A stretch of 7,388 nucleotides of DNA from an uncultured Verrucomicrobiota bacterium (GCA_903930165.1 CAIYXO010000454.1:1-7388), one strand, 5' to 3'. Shown: positions 1 to 6,421, numbered from the stretch's first letter. Notes: generated from the letters alone by a model not told the origin. Translations and numbers: made by a program.

Positions 1-6
1 CGTAAA

Positions 7-1485
7 TCAGGAATCGATCAGGCCCTTCACGACGTCGCAGTGGATGTCGGTGAGGCGGAAGTCGCGGCCTTGGAACCGGTAGGTGAGACGTTCGTGGTCG
101 ACGCCCAGCAGATGCAGGATCGTGGCCTGGAGGTCGTGCACGTGGACCGGGTCCTTCACCACGTTCATCCCGAGGTCGTCGGTTTCGCCGTAGGTGAGGC
201 CCGCCTTCACGCCGCCGCCGGCCATCCAGCTGGTGAAGGCGTAGGGATGGTGGTCGCGTCCCCAGCGCTTGCGGTCGTCGAGGTTGCCCTGGATGAACGG
301 CGTCCGCCCGAACTCGCCGCCCCAGACCACGAGGGTGTCGTCGAGGAGCCCGCGCTGCTTGAGGTCCGCCACCAGGCCGGCCGACGGCTGGTCCGTGTCG
401 CGGCATTGGGTGTAGAGCTCGGTGGTGAGGCTGTTGTGCTGGTCCCAGCCGGCGTGCATCACCTGCACAGTCCGCACGCCGCGCTCGATGAGCCGCCGGG
501 CCATGAGGCAGTTGTAGGCGAAGGTGCCCTGCTCCCGCACCGACGGCCCGTAGAGGTCGAGCACGGACTGCGGTTCCCCTGCTATGTCGGCCAGCTCCGG
601 CACGGAGGCCTGCATCCGGAACGCCATCTCGTACTGGCTGATGCGGGTGGCGATCTCGGGATCCCCGTGCTCGCGCAGCTTGATCGAGTTCAGCTCGGCG
701 AGGTCGTCCAGCATGGCGCGACGCGTGGCGCGGTCGATGCCGGCCGGGTCGCCGAGGTAGAGCACCGGTTCGCCGCCGCCGCGGAACTTCACCCCCTGGA
801 AGCGCGAGGGCAGGAATCCCGAACCCCAGTAGAAGTCGTAGAAGATCTGTCCGCAGGAGGTGCCCTTGCTGACGGAGGTCATCACCACGAAGGCCGGCAG
901 GTTCTCGCATTCGCTCCCGAGCCCGTAGGTGAGCCAGGCGCCGAGCGTGGGCCGTCCCGGGATCTCCGCCCCGCTCAGCATCATCGAGATTCCCGGCGCG
1001 TGGTTGACCGAGCCGGTGTGCAGGCCCTTCACGAAGCACAGGTCGTCCGCGATCCGCGCCGTGTGGGGCATCAGATCGCTGACCCAGGCCCCGGACTGCC
1101 CGCGCCGGTGGAACGGCTCGATCGGGGCCAGGAGCAGCTTGCCGTCCGCCTTGCCGGTCATGGTGCTGAACCGCTTGCCGCCGAGGTAGCCCTCGGGAAC
1201 CGGCTTGCCGTGCAGCTCCTTCAGGCGCGGCTTGAAGTCGAAGAGGTCGACGTGGGTCGGGGCGCCGTTCTGGAAGAGGTAGATGACATGCTTCGCACGC
1301 GGCGCGTGGTGGGGCAGTCCGGGCCGCCGCGGCGGCGCGCCGGTCGGCGATGCCGCCGCGGCCGCGGCCGTGTCGTCGGCCCTGCCGAGCAGGCCCGACA
1401 GGGCGGCCAGCCCGAGCCCGGTGCCGGACCGGCCGAGGAAGGTCCGGCGGGTGAGCAGTTGGCGGTGTTCCTGGATCGGGTTCAT
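7..1485 (-). CDS. DUF1501 family protein, Tat-exported
   Basis: A 492-aa member of the DUF1501 family (PF07394), whose fold is related to the alkaline phosphatase/sulfatase superfamily; no enzymatic reaction is established for it. A twin-arginine signal is visible at residues 12-18 (TRRTFLG), followed by a Gly/Ala/Leu-rich stretch to about 34 and an Ala-rich segment, so the protein is probably exported folded through Tat. Family landmarks in order are the LFQNGAPTHVDLFD block at 70-83, HAGWDQH at 344-350, WGGEFGRTP at 388-396 and GRDHHP at 409-414. The conserved His, Asp and Glu residues there are the likely metal or active-site positions by superfamily analogy. The length is normal for the family and the gene looks intact. 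The ATG follows the stop of the PSD1 gene by 10 bases. An AGGAG at 1499-1503 (minus strand) lies inside the end of that gene, about 13 bases before the start, so the two are almost certainly cotranscribed and possibly translationally coupled. The pairing is typical of Planctomycetes and Verrucomicrobia. Family assignment is confident; function is unknown. Confidence 0.95.
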   Translation of the reverse strand: MNPIQEHRQLLTRRTFLGRSGTGLGLAALSGLLGRADDTAAAAAASPTGAPPRRPGLPHHAPRAKHVIYLFQNGAPTHVDLFDFKPRLKELHGKPVPEGYLGGKRFSTMTGKADGKLLLAPIEPFHRRGQSGAWVSDLMPHTARIADDLCFVKGLHTGSVNHAPGISMMLSGAEIPGRPTLGAWLTYGLGSECENLPAFVVMTSVSKGTSCGQIFYDFYWGSGFLPSRFQGVKFRGGGEPVLYLGDPAGIDRATRRAMLDDLAELNSIKLREHGDPEIATRISQYEMAFRMQASVPELADIAGEPQSVLDLYGPSVREQGTFAYNCLMARRLIERGVRTVQVMHAGWDQHNSLTTELYTQCRDTDQPSAGLVADLKQRGLLDDTLVVWGGEFGRTPFIQGNLDDRKRWGRDHHPYAFTSWMAGGGVKAGLTYGETDDLGMNVVKDPVHVHDLQATILHLLGVDHERLTYRFQGRDFRLTDIHCDVVKGLIDS

Positions 1486-1495
1486 GGCGACGGTT

Positions 1496-4045
1496 TCACT
1501 CCTGGGACAAGGCCTCGTCGAGGTTCAGAACGGTGCCCGACACGACGGTCCAGGCGGCGTGCTCCGCCGGCGTGTTGCCGGGTTGCACGCGGCTTTCGCC
1601 GACACCCAGCAGCGCCGCCGCCGCGGACGGGTCGGAGAGGAACCGGCGGCGGTGGCGGTCGAGACCGCGGGAAAGGACCGCCCGCTCGTCCTTCGAGAAT
1701 CGGCGTCCCAACACCGAAAGGCCCAAGGCATCCAGCCGGGCGTCGTCGTCGGGTCCGGCGGCGAGAACGCGGGCCGCAAGAACGCGGGCCGCCTCGACGT
1801 AGGCGGTGTCGTTCAGCGTGAGCAGCGCGTGCAGCGGCACGTTCGTGCGCGGGGTGCGGACCGTGCACGTCTGCCGGCTCGCGGTGTCGAAGAAGAAGGT
1901 GGGTCCGACGATGCGGCGCCAGAACACGTAGAGGCTGCGTCGGTAGAGGGCCTCGCCATGGTCCTGTTCGTAGCGCTTCGTCCCGAACGTCGCCTCCTCC
2001 CACACGCCGGACGGCTGGTAGGGCTTCACGGGCGATCCGCCGACCGCGTCGGACAGCAGGCCCGCCGCGGCGAGCGCCGTGTCGCGGATCATCCAGGACG
2101 GCATGCGGAAACGCGGACCGCGGGCGACGAGGCGGTTCTCCGGATCCCGTTCCGCCAGCGCCGGGGTGACCCGGGACGACTGGCGGTAGGCGGCGCTGGT
2201 GGCCATCAGGCGGATGAGGCGCTTCACATCCCAACCGGACTCCATGAACTCCACGGCCAGCCAGTCGAGCAGTTCCGGATGCACGGGCCGTTCGCCCTGG
2301 AGACCGAAGTCCTCGGAGGTCTTCACCAGCCCCACGCCGAAGAGCGACTGCCAGAACCGGTTCACCGTGACCCGTGCGGTGAGCGGGTTGTCGCGGGAGA
2401 CCAGCCACTCGGCGAGGTCGAGCCGGTTGGTCCGTGTGACCGCGCGGTTCCCGGCGACCGCCGCGGGCAGCGCCATCGGCACCGCTTCGCCCGGCTTCAG
2501 GTAGTTGCCGCGCTCGAGCATCCGTGTGACGCGGCCCGGGACGGCGTCGTCCATCACCATCACGTAGGGGATGGCCCATGCGGCGGCGTTGCGGCGGTCG
2601 CGGGCTCCCCGGAGCGCCTCCAGCGCCCCGTGGTAGGCCGGAGCCGTGGACTTCCAGTGCGCGGCCAGCGTTCCCAGGCGACCCGGATCCCGGTCGCGCG
2701 GCGCGGTCTTCAGCGTCTCCTGAAGTTCCTTGGGCAGCTCCTTCGCGGCTGCGGATTCGGAGGCCGGCTTCCCGTCCGGCCGCGGGAAGCGTTCCGATTC
2801 CAGCGCCTGCACCGCCCGCGCCGCCTCGTCGAGGGCCCGTTCGGTCTCCACCGCGCGCCGGGACTGTTCCGGGGACGGCACGGCGAGGTTTGGCGGGTTC
2901 TGCGGGTTGCCGCCGCCACCGTCCACGACCGTGCGGTCGAAGAAGGCGAGCAGGCTGAAGTAGTCGCGACGGGTGTGCGGGTCGTACTTGTGGTCGTGGC
3001 AACGGGTGCAGTTGAAGGTGGCCCCCATCCAGACCGTGGCGACCGTCTCCGTCTGGTCGAAGAGGTAGTCGATCCGGTTCTCCTCGGCGATGCGTCCGCC
3101 CTCGCCGTTGATCATGTGGTTCCGCAGGAAGCCCGTCGCCAGGCGCTGTTCGTGCGTGGGTGCGGGGAGCCGGTCGCCGGCGAGCTGCCACACGGTGAAC
3201 CGGTCGTAGGGCAGGTTGCGGTTGAAGGCGTCCACCACCCAGTCGCGCCAGGGCCACATCGTGCGTTCGCTGTCGCCCTGGTAGCCGTTGGAATCGGCGT
3301 AGCGGGCCGCCTCGAGCCAGTCCCAGGCCATGCGTTCGCCGTAGCGGGGCGAGGCCAGCAACCGGTCCACCACCCGCTCATGGGCGCCCTGCGCGACATC
3401 TCTCCGGAAGGCCTCGACCTCGTTGGGCGTCGGCGGCAGGCCGGTGAGATCGAGCGTCACCCGGCGGATCCAGTCCGACCTCGACGCCTCGGGCGACGGT
3501 TCCAGCCCATCCCGTCGCAGGCGGGCCCGGAGGAAGGCGTCGACCGGTCCCGTGGACACCCAGCCCGGAATCTCCGGGACCGGCGGCCGCACGGGCGGTT
3601 CATAGGACCAGTGGCGTCCCCACTCCGCACCCTGCTCGATCCAGAGGCGGAAGAGCGCGATCTGGTCCGCCGTGAGCCGGTGGTTCGACTTCGCCGGCGG
3701 CATCAGGTCGTCGGGATCGGTGGCGGTGATGCGCCGGACCAGTTCGCTCCGTTCCGGCTGGCCCGCCACCACGGCCGTCTCCCCGCTCTTCCCCCGGCCG
3801 AGCGCGCCGTCGCGGGTGTCCAGCCGGAGACCTCCCTTGCGCCCCTTCTCGTCGGGACCGTGGCAGGCGAAGCAGTGGTCGGAGAGCAGCGGCAGGATGT
3901 CGCGGGAGAAGCGGACTTCCCGGGAGGCGTCGGCCGCCGCGGCGCCGAATCCGAGGGCCAGCGAGATGGCCGCCGCGAGTGCCGCGCGGAACGGGTTCCG
4001 GGCGCGGGGTGCGACGGGGTGCTGGGGGAGGGAGTTCCGTGGCAT
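1496..4045 (-). CDS. PSD1-type di-haem cytochrome (PSCyt1-DUF1549-DUF1553)
   Basis: An 849-aa protein counted from the ATG at 4045. An Ala-rich hydrophobic stretch at about residues 17-39 looks like a Sec signal peptide. A PSCyt1 cytochrome c domain (PF07635) follows, with haem motif CFACH at 58-62 and a distal-Met candidate in DLMPPAKSNHRL near 115. The DUF1549/PSCyt2 domain (PF07583) spans about 167-375 and carries the second motif, CTRCHDHKYDP, from 346. A charged, probably coiled segment lies near 390-410, and then RGNYLKPGE. The DUF1553/PSD1 domain (PF07587) runs from about 543 (LAEWLVSRDNPLTARVTVNR) to the end. Such proteins are common in Planctomycetes and Verrucomicrobia and are thought to work outside the cytoplasm, often near sulfatases and glycoside-active genes; their reaction is unknown. 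It is the first gene of an operon with the DUF1501 gene. In-frame GTG codons at 4078 and 4075 are alternative starts. I prefer the ATG because it gives a more compact signal peptide, but no start has a clear Shine-Dalgarno sequence. No frameshift is seen. Confidence 0.95.
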   Translation of the reverse strand: MPRNSLPQHPVAPRARNPFRAALAAAISLALGFGAAAADASREVRFSRDILPLLSDHCFACHGPDEKGRKGGLRLDTRDGALGRGKSGETAVVAGQPERSELVRRITATDPDDLMPPAKSNHRLTADQIALFRLWIEQGAEWGRHWSYEPPVRPPVPEIPGWVSTGPVDAFLRARLRRDGLEPSPEASRSDWIRRVTLDLTGLPPTPNEVEAFRRDVAQGAHERVVDRLLASPRYGERMAWDWLEAARYADSNGYQGDSERTMWPWRDWVVDAFNRNLPYDRFTVWQLAGDRLPAPTHEQRLATGFLRNHMINGEGGRIAEENRIDYLFDQTETVATVWMGATFNCTRCHDHKYDPHTRRDYFSLLAFFDRTVVDGGGGNPQNPPNLAVPSPEQSRRAVETERALDEAARAVQALESERFPRPDGKPASESAAAKELPKELQETLKTAPRDRDPGRLGTLAAHWKSTAPAYHGALEALRGARDRRNAAAWAIPYVMVMDDAVPGRVTRMLERGNYLKPGEAVPMALPAAVAGNRAVTRTNRLDLAEWLVSRDNPLTARVTVNRFWQSLFGVGLVKTSEDFGLQGERPVHPELLDWLAVEFMESGWDVKRLIRLMATSAAYRQSSRVTPALAERDPENRLVARGPRFRMPSWMIRDTALAAAGLLSDAVGGSPVKPYQPSGVWEEATFGTKRYEQDHGEALYRRSLYVFWRRIVGPTFFFDTASRQTCTVRTPRTNVPLHALLTLNDTAYVEAARVLAARVLAAGPDDDARLDALGLSVLGRRFSKDERAVLSRGLDRHRRRFLSDPSAAAALLGVGESRVQPGNTPAEHAAWTVVSGTVLNLDEALSQE
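1764..1793 (-). repeat. 15-base tandem repeat inside the PSD1 gene
   Basis: Two adjacent copies of a 15-base unit, 1764-1778 and 1779-1793, differ only at the last base. On the coding strand they encode RVLAA twice in a row near residue 751 of the PSD1 protein, in the C-terminal helical part. The reading frame is preserved, so it looks like an in-frame duplication of five residues. Helical ARxLAxRVL patterns are common at this place in the family, so convergent codon use could also explain part of it. Confidence 0.7.
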
Positions 4046-4165
4046 GGGATCGGCGGGATGGGGAGACGTAATCACCACCGCCGTTCTTCATCAACGCACG
4101 AGCCGGTGCATCGCGTCCCCGACTCCTTGCCTGCGGAGCCGGTGACAAGGGAAGGTCGTCACCTC
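4046..4165. promoter_or_regulatory. Divergent intergenic region between PSD1 operon and CBM9-like gene
   Basis: About 120 bases separate the two divergent starts and must hold the promoters of both units unless transcription comes from farther away. I see no convincing -35/-10 pair on either strand. On the minus strand TTGATG followed by GATTAC about 15 bases later is a weak possibility. The visible structure is a 9-base direct repeat (GAGCCGGTG at 4100-4108 and 4136-4144, copy starts 36 bases apart) and an inverted repeat GGTGAC-N11-GTCACC at 4141-4163. Such an arrangement would suit a shared regulator of the divergent genes, but no binding protein is identified. Confidence 0.5.
4141..4163 (+). 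repeat. Inverted repeat framing the CBM9-like gene's ribosome binding site
   Basis: GGTGAC (4141-4146) and GTCACC (4158-4163) are perfect 6-base complements separated by 11 bases. The loop contains AGGGAAGG (4148-4155), the presumed Shine-Dalgarno sequence for the ATG at 4166. As RNA it would present the ribosome binding site in a hairpin loop; as DNA it is a dyad that a dimeric regulator could bind. The left arm overlaps the second copy of the GAGCCGGTG direct repeat. It is short enough to be chance in GC-rich DNA. Confidence 0.45.
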
Positions 4166-5095
4166 ATGGACAGTTCGCCCCCCCGATCCCGCGCCTGCCG
4201 CCTTCTCCGGTGCCTTCTTGGCGCGGGCCTGTCCGTCCTGCTGGTCCGGGGCGCGGAGCCGTCGGCGTCGGAGCGCTCGAAGATCCCGTGCGACTCCGCC
4301 GCGGCCAAGGTGCTGACCGCCCGTCGCGCCTCGGGTCCGGTGGTCGTCGACGGCCGGCTCGACGACGCCGCATGGGCCTCTGCCGAGGAGTCCGCGCGCT
4401 TCGTGGACCTCATCGCCGGCACGCCGACCTTCCGGGACACGCGGGTGAAGCTGCTCTGGGACGACGTGAACCTCTATGTGGGCTACCGGGTCGAGGAGCC
4501 GCGGGTGCGGGCGGCGCTGACGAAGCGCAACGATCCCATCTACACCGAGAACGACGTCGAGTTCTTCATCGCCGGCGACGACGCCTACTACGAGTTCGAG
4601 ATCAACGCGCGCAACACGGTGTACGAGGTGTTCTTCATCTGGGAAGCGGCCTACGAGAAGGCCGGGTTCGCGCGGCTCCCCGAGTTCGCGCGGAACAACC
4701 TGAAGGACTTCAACGGCGTGGGATTCGTGCATCACCCGCGCGGACGGCGGCTGGGCCACTTCGACTGGGCCTTCCCGGGCCTGCGGACGGCGGTGCACGT
4801 GGACGGGACGCTCAACGACGACGCGGACACCGACCGTGGGTGGACCGTGGAGCTGGTGTTGCCGTGGGACGGGATCCGGCGCCTGTTCCCGTCCGGGGGG
4901 CGATCCATTCCCGCGAGGGAGGGCGACGAATGGCGCATGGACTTCTCGCGTTTCAACACCGCCAAGGAACCGGCTCCGGCGAAGGACTCCGGAGGCTGGG
5001 CATTGAATCCGCACGGGATCTGGGATTCGCACATCCCGGAGTGTTTCGCGCGGGTGCGCTTCACCACCAACACGGTGGCCGTCCCGGGCCGCTGA
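4166..5095 (+). CDS. Secreted carbohydrate-binding family 9-like protein
   Basis: A 309-aa protein with a basic N-terminus and hydrophobic core (residues 12-29, RLLRCLLGAGLSVLLVRG), and probable signal-peptidase cleavage near A30. The mature part is one CBM9-like (DOMON-related) beta-sandwich, recognised by VDGRLDDAAW at 61-70, LLWDDVNLYVGYRVEEP at 96-112, ENDVEFFI at 128-135, YYEFEINARNTVYEVFF at 141-157, GWTVELVLPW at 225-234, WRMDFSRFN at 256-264 and GIWDSHIPECFARVRF at 284-299. True CBM9 modules bind reducing ends of glycans. Stand-alone members such as this one are common in Verrucomicrobia, Planctomycetes and Bacteroidetes and are mostly uncharacterised, so sugar binding is an inference. 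No catalytic domain is attached. The start is chosen at the ATG preceded by AGGGAAGG about 10 bases upstream; an in-frame GTG at 4142 is the alternative. It is divergent from the PSD1/DUF1501 operon, which suggests a shared process. Confidence 0.92.
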   Translation: MDSSPPRSRACRLLRCLLGAGLSVLLVRGAEPSASERSKIPCDSAAAKVLTARRASGPVVVDGRLDDAAWASAEESARFVDLIAGTPTFRDTRVKLLWDDVNLYVGYRVEEPRVRAALTKRNDPIYTENDVEFFIAGDDAYYEFEINARNTVYEVFFIWEAAYEKAGFARLPEFARNNLKDFNGVGFVHHPRGRRLGHFDWAFPGLRTAVHVDGTLNDDADTDRGWTVELVLPWDGIRRLFPSGGRSIPAREGDEWRMDFSRFNTAKEPAPAKDSGGWALNPHGIWDSHIPECFARVRFTTNTVAVPGR

Positions 5096-5324
5096 GCCGA
5101 CGGTTCGATCGAGGCGGGGACGGGTCTCACGCGGGAACGCAATGGCGCCAAGGGGACGCCGGGTTTGGGATCGAAAAGGCGACCGCCGTTGGGTTCACGG
5201 TCCCGCCACGGGAGACCTGTGGCTTCCTCCCCGCTCCCCATCGGCTTGGCGACTGGGCGTTCCGATCAGTTCACCATCGTTCCCCTTAGGGCGTTGAAAT
5301 CCTTCCGGCCGGAGAGAAGTTTCC

Positions 5325-5342
5325 CGTGGCCTCGGGGCCACG
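5325..5342 (+). promoter_or_regulatory. Leader hairpin A (7-bp stem, TCGG loop)
   Basis: CGTGGCC (5325-5331) and GGCCACG (5336-5342) are perfectly complementary around a four-base loop. No T-run follows, so it is not a canonical intrinsic terminator. It lies upstream of the minicistron, and its 3' arm overlaps by three bases the 5' arm of a second possible stem (5340-5347 with 5374-5381), so the full-length forms cannot both exist. A regulatory role is inference. Confidence 0.45.
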
Positions 5343-5381
5343 TCGGGCGTAAATCCTGAGGAACCGATGTTCCCCCGACGT
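5340..5381 (+). promoter_or_regulatory. Leader stem B enclosing minicistron ribosome binding site
   Basis: ACGTCGGG (5340-5347) is fully complementary to CCCGACGT (5374-5381), giving an 8-bp stem with a 26-base loop. The loop holds the GAGGA Shine-Dalgarno sequence (5358-5362) and the ATG (5367) of the nine-codon minicistron, and the 3' arm covers minicistron codons 3 to 5. A ribosome translating the minicistron would open this stem. Part of the 3' arm also belongs to the perfect palindrome CCGACGTCGG (5375-5384). GC-rich DNA makes such stems fairly easily, so this is a candidate only. Confidence 0.35.
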
Positions 5382-5396
5382 CGGTACCACCCATGA
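5367..5396 (+). CDS. Nine-codon leader minicistron (putative)
   Basis: An ATG at 5367, placed four bases after GAGGA (5358-5362), opens a frame that reads MFPRRRYHP and stops at TGA 5394-5396. That stop shares the ATGA overlap with the start codon of the following gene at 5393. The Shine-Dalgarno match and spacing are better than anything directly in front of the downstream gene, which has no recognisable ribosome binding site of its own. This arrangement would allow ribosomes finishing the minicistron to reinitiate on the downstream gene. The peptide contains three consecutive Arg codons (CGA CGT CGG), which sit within the 3' arm of stem B and the palindrome. Nothing shows that the peptide itself has a function, and chance cannot be excluded. 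Confidence 0.4.
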   Translation: MFPRRRYHP

Positions 5397-6421
5397 ATCC
5401 CATCCGCACCTCCTCCGAAGGCCTCGGCGTGTCCGCTGCAATCCGCGTCCTCGACCGGGTCCGACGGGCCTCGCTGCCGATGTTGTTGGCGACCGTCGCC
5501 CTGTGCGCTTACGCGGAGAGTCCGGCGGAGTCGGACGCGGAGCTGCTCGCCGGGGCGAAGAAGTACATCCAGGAGAGCATCCCGAAGGGGCTTTCCCCCC
5601 TGAAGGACCCGGAACTGAAGGTCCGGGCCAACAAGGGGGTGAAGTCCATCGACTTCACCCTGGAACTGGAGTGCGACGAGCCGCGGTTCCTGGTGCGCCC
5701 GCTGCAGTCGGGTGGCCGGCCGGTGGCGGCGGACCTGCTCAAGTCGATGCAGGGTTCCGGCCAGGCCACCCAGTTCCTGTTCCAACGGTATGCCAAGGGC
5801 GACACCGTGAGCGTGCGGGACACCTTCAACCAGCGGGCCAACGGCACCTTTGGGCCGATCAAGGAGCTGTCGCCGGAGGCGGTCGGCCACCTGCGCGCCG
5901 AGAAGCAGAACCTCCCGATGGAGGGCGAGGAGAAGCACCTGGCCGCCCAGGCGGCGGCGGCGGCCGCGGCCAAGGAAAAGGCCGAGCGCAACGCGGCGAC
6001 CTTCAATTCCATCCTCGGCGGCATCGCCAAGGGTTTCGGGGCCGCCGCGCAGGCCGCCAATTCCGGCGCGAATTCCGGTACCGCCACCGAGAAGTCGGAC
6101 CTGCAGAAGACCGCCGACGCGCTGAACGCCGTGACCGGAGCCAACACGCCCGCCGCGCCCGCGAAGTCCGCCCCGCCGGCTCCGACCCCGACGCCCACCC
6201 CGGTTCCCACGCCGACTCCTGTTCCGGCCCCGGCCCCGACTCCTGTCGCGGCCCCGGCCCCGGCGCCCAAATCCGCCGAGAGCGACTGGCTCACACCGGC
6301 CGAGGCGGCCAAGCTCCTCAAGATCACCGAGCTCGACGTGTACAAGGCGATCGAGTCCGGCGACATCAAGGCGAAGAAGTTCGGCACCCAGTGGCGCATC
6401 TCCGCCAAGGAACTCCAGTAA
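5393..6421 (+). CDS. Exported or membrane-anchored protein with C-terminal excisionase-type helix-turn-helix
   Basis: A 342-aa protein of unrecognised overall family. A basic N-terminal stretch (RVLDRVRRA, 18-26) precedes a hydrophobic segment (27-41) ending in AYA before E42, a plausible signal peptidase I site. Uncleaved, it would be a signal anchor; C38 lacks a proper lipobox. Residues 42-180 look globular, with charged beta-like stretches, and match nothing I know. An Ala-rich charged helix spans 183-202, a Gly/Ala/Asn-rich segment 206-230, and a Pro-rich linker about 252-293 (TPTPTPVPTPTPVP type). The end, 299-342, is a MerR/excisionase-like DNA-binding domain (PF12728 type), with WLTPAEAAKLLKI, DVYKAIESGDIKAKKFG and WRISAKELQ. 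An export signal on such a domain is odd. The ATG overlaps the stop of a minicistron; GTG at 5429 is an alternative start with a shorter n-region. The next gene, a sugar-nucleotide dehydrogenase, begins 49 bases downstream and may be cotranscribed. Function is unknown. Confidence 0.88.
   Translation: MNPIRTSSEGLGVSAAIRVLDRVRRASLPMLLATVALCAYAESPAESDAELLAGAKKYIQESIPKGLSPLKDPELKVRANKGVKSIDFTLELECDEPRFLVRPLQSGGRPVAADLLKSMQGSGQATQFLFQRYAKGDTVSVRDTFNQRANGTFGPIKELSPEAVGHLRAEKQNLPMEGEEKHLAAQAAAAAAAKEKAERNAATFNSILGGIAKGFGAAAQAANSGANSGTATEKSDLQKTADALNAVTGANTPAAPAKSAPPAPTPTPTPVPTPTPVPAPAPTPVAAPAPAPKSAESDWLTPAEAAKLLKITELDVYKAIESGDIKAKKFGTQWRISAKELQ
6214..6261 (+). repeat. 24-base tandem repeat in the Pro-rich linker
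   Basis: Two adjacent 24-base units (6214-6237 and 6238-6261) differ at two positions and encode the consecutive octads TPVPAPAP and TPVAAPAP, near residues 275-290 of the helix-turn-helix protein. They lie within a longer Pro/Thr/Ala-rich tract. This is consistent with linker growth by in-frame slippage, and the linker length probably varies among relatives. Confidence 0.7.

Larger units (their letters stand above)
5096..5392. other. Gene-free spacer and probable structured 5' leader
   Basis: These 297 bases contain no convincing long gene. A 64-codon frame from a TTG at 5165 to 5359 has an unremarkable, Arg/Pro/Ser-rich product and no Shine-Dalgarno sequence, and I do not call it. No classic hairpin plus T-run terminator is visible after the CBM9-like gene. 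Dyads present are GGTCCC/GGGAGACC at 5200-5218 (one bulge), the perfect palindrome TCCGGCCGGA at 5304-5313, a 7-bp stem at 5325-5342, and a longer stem pairing 5340-5347 with 5374-5381. A promoter for the next gene is expected here. TTGAAA at 5294 resembles a -35 box, but no matching -10 box follows at 17 bases. Confidence 0.55.

Noticed and set aside
40..1821. Long plus-strand open frame antisense to the DUF1501 gene
   Set aside because: The product is a low-complexity Val/Glu/His/Arg-rich sequence mirroring the real gene's codons. High GC suppresses stops in this frame, and the minus-strand product is a clear family member.
4091..4128. Six-codon leader frame (MHRLVR) upstream of the PSD1 gene, with AAGGAG at 4123-4128
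   Set aside because: The Shine-Dalgarno spacing of 11 bases is long, the frame ends well before the PSD1 start without overlap, and such short frames are common by chance.
1283..4165. 5' extension of the CBM9-like frame across the PSD1 gene
   Set aside because: The frame stays open upstream, but that part is antisense shadow of PSD1. The signal peptide and Shine-Dalgarno sequence place the start at 4166.
4091..5032. Minus-strand frame opposite the CBM9-like gene
   Set aside because: It is a GC shadow without recognisable domains, and the plus-strand CBM9-like protein matches family motifs throughout.
5294..5322. TTGAAA as a -35 promoter box before the helix-turn-helix gene
   Set aside because: The hexamer 17 bases downstream (AAGTTT) is a poor -10 match, so no promoter is called.
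1..5355. Shared 8-mer CGTAAATC at 1-8 and 5348-5355
   Set aside because: Too short and too far apart to support a repeat or attachment-site pair; expected by chance in 7 kb.
5165..5359. 64-codon plus-strand frame in the leader region
   Set aside because: It has a TTG start, no Shine-Dalgarno sequence, a composition like random GC-rich sequence and no recognisable motif.
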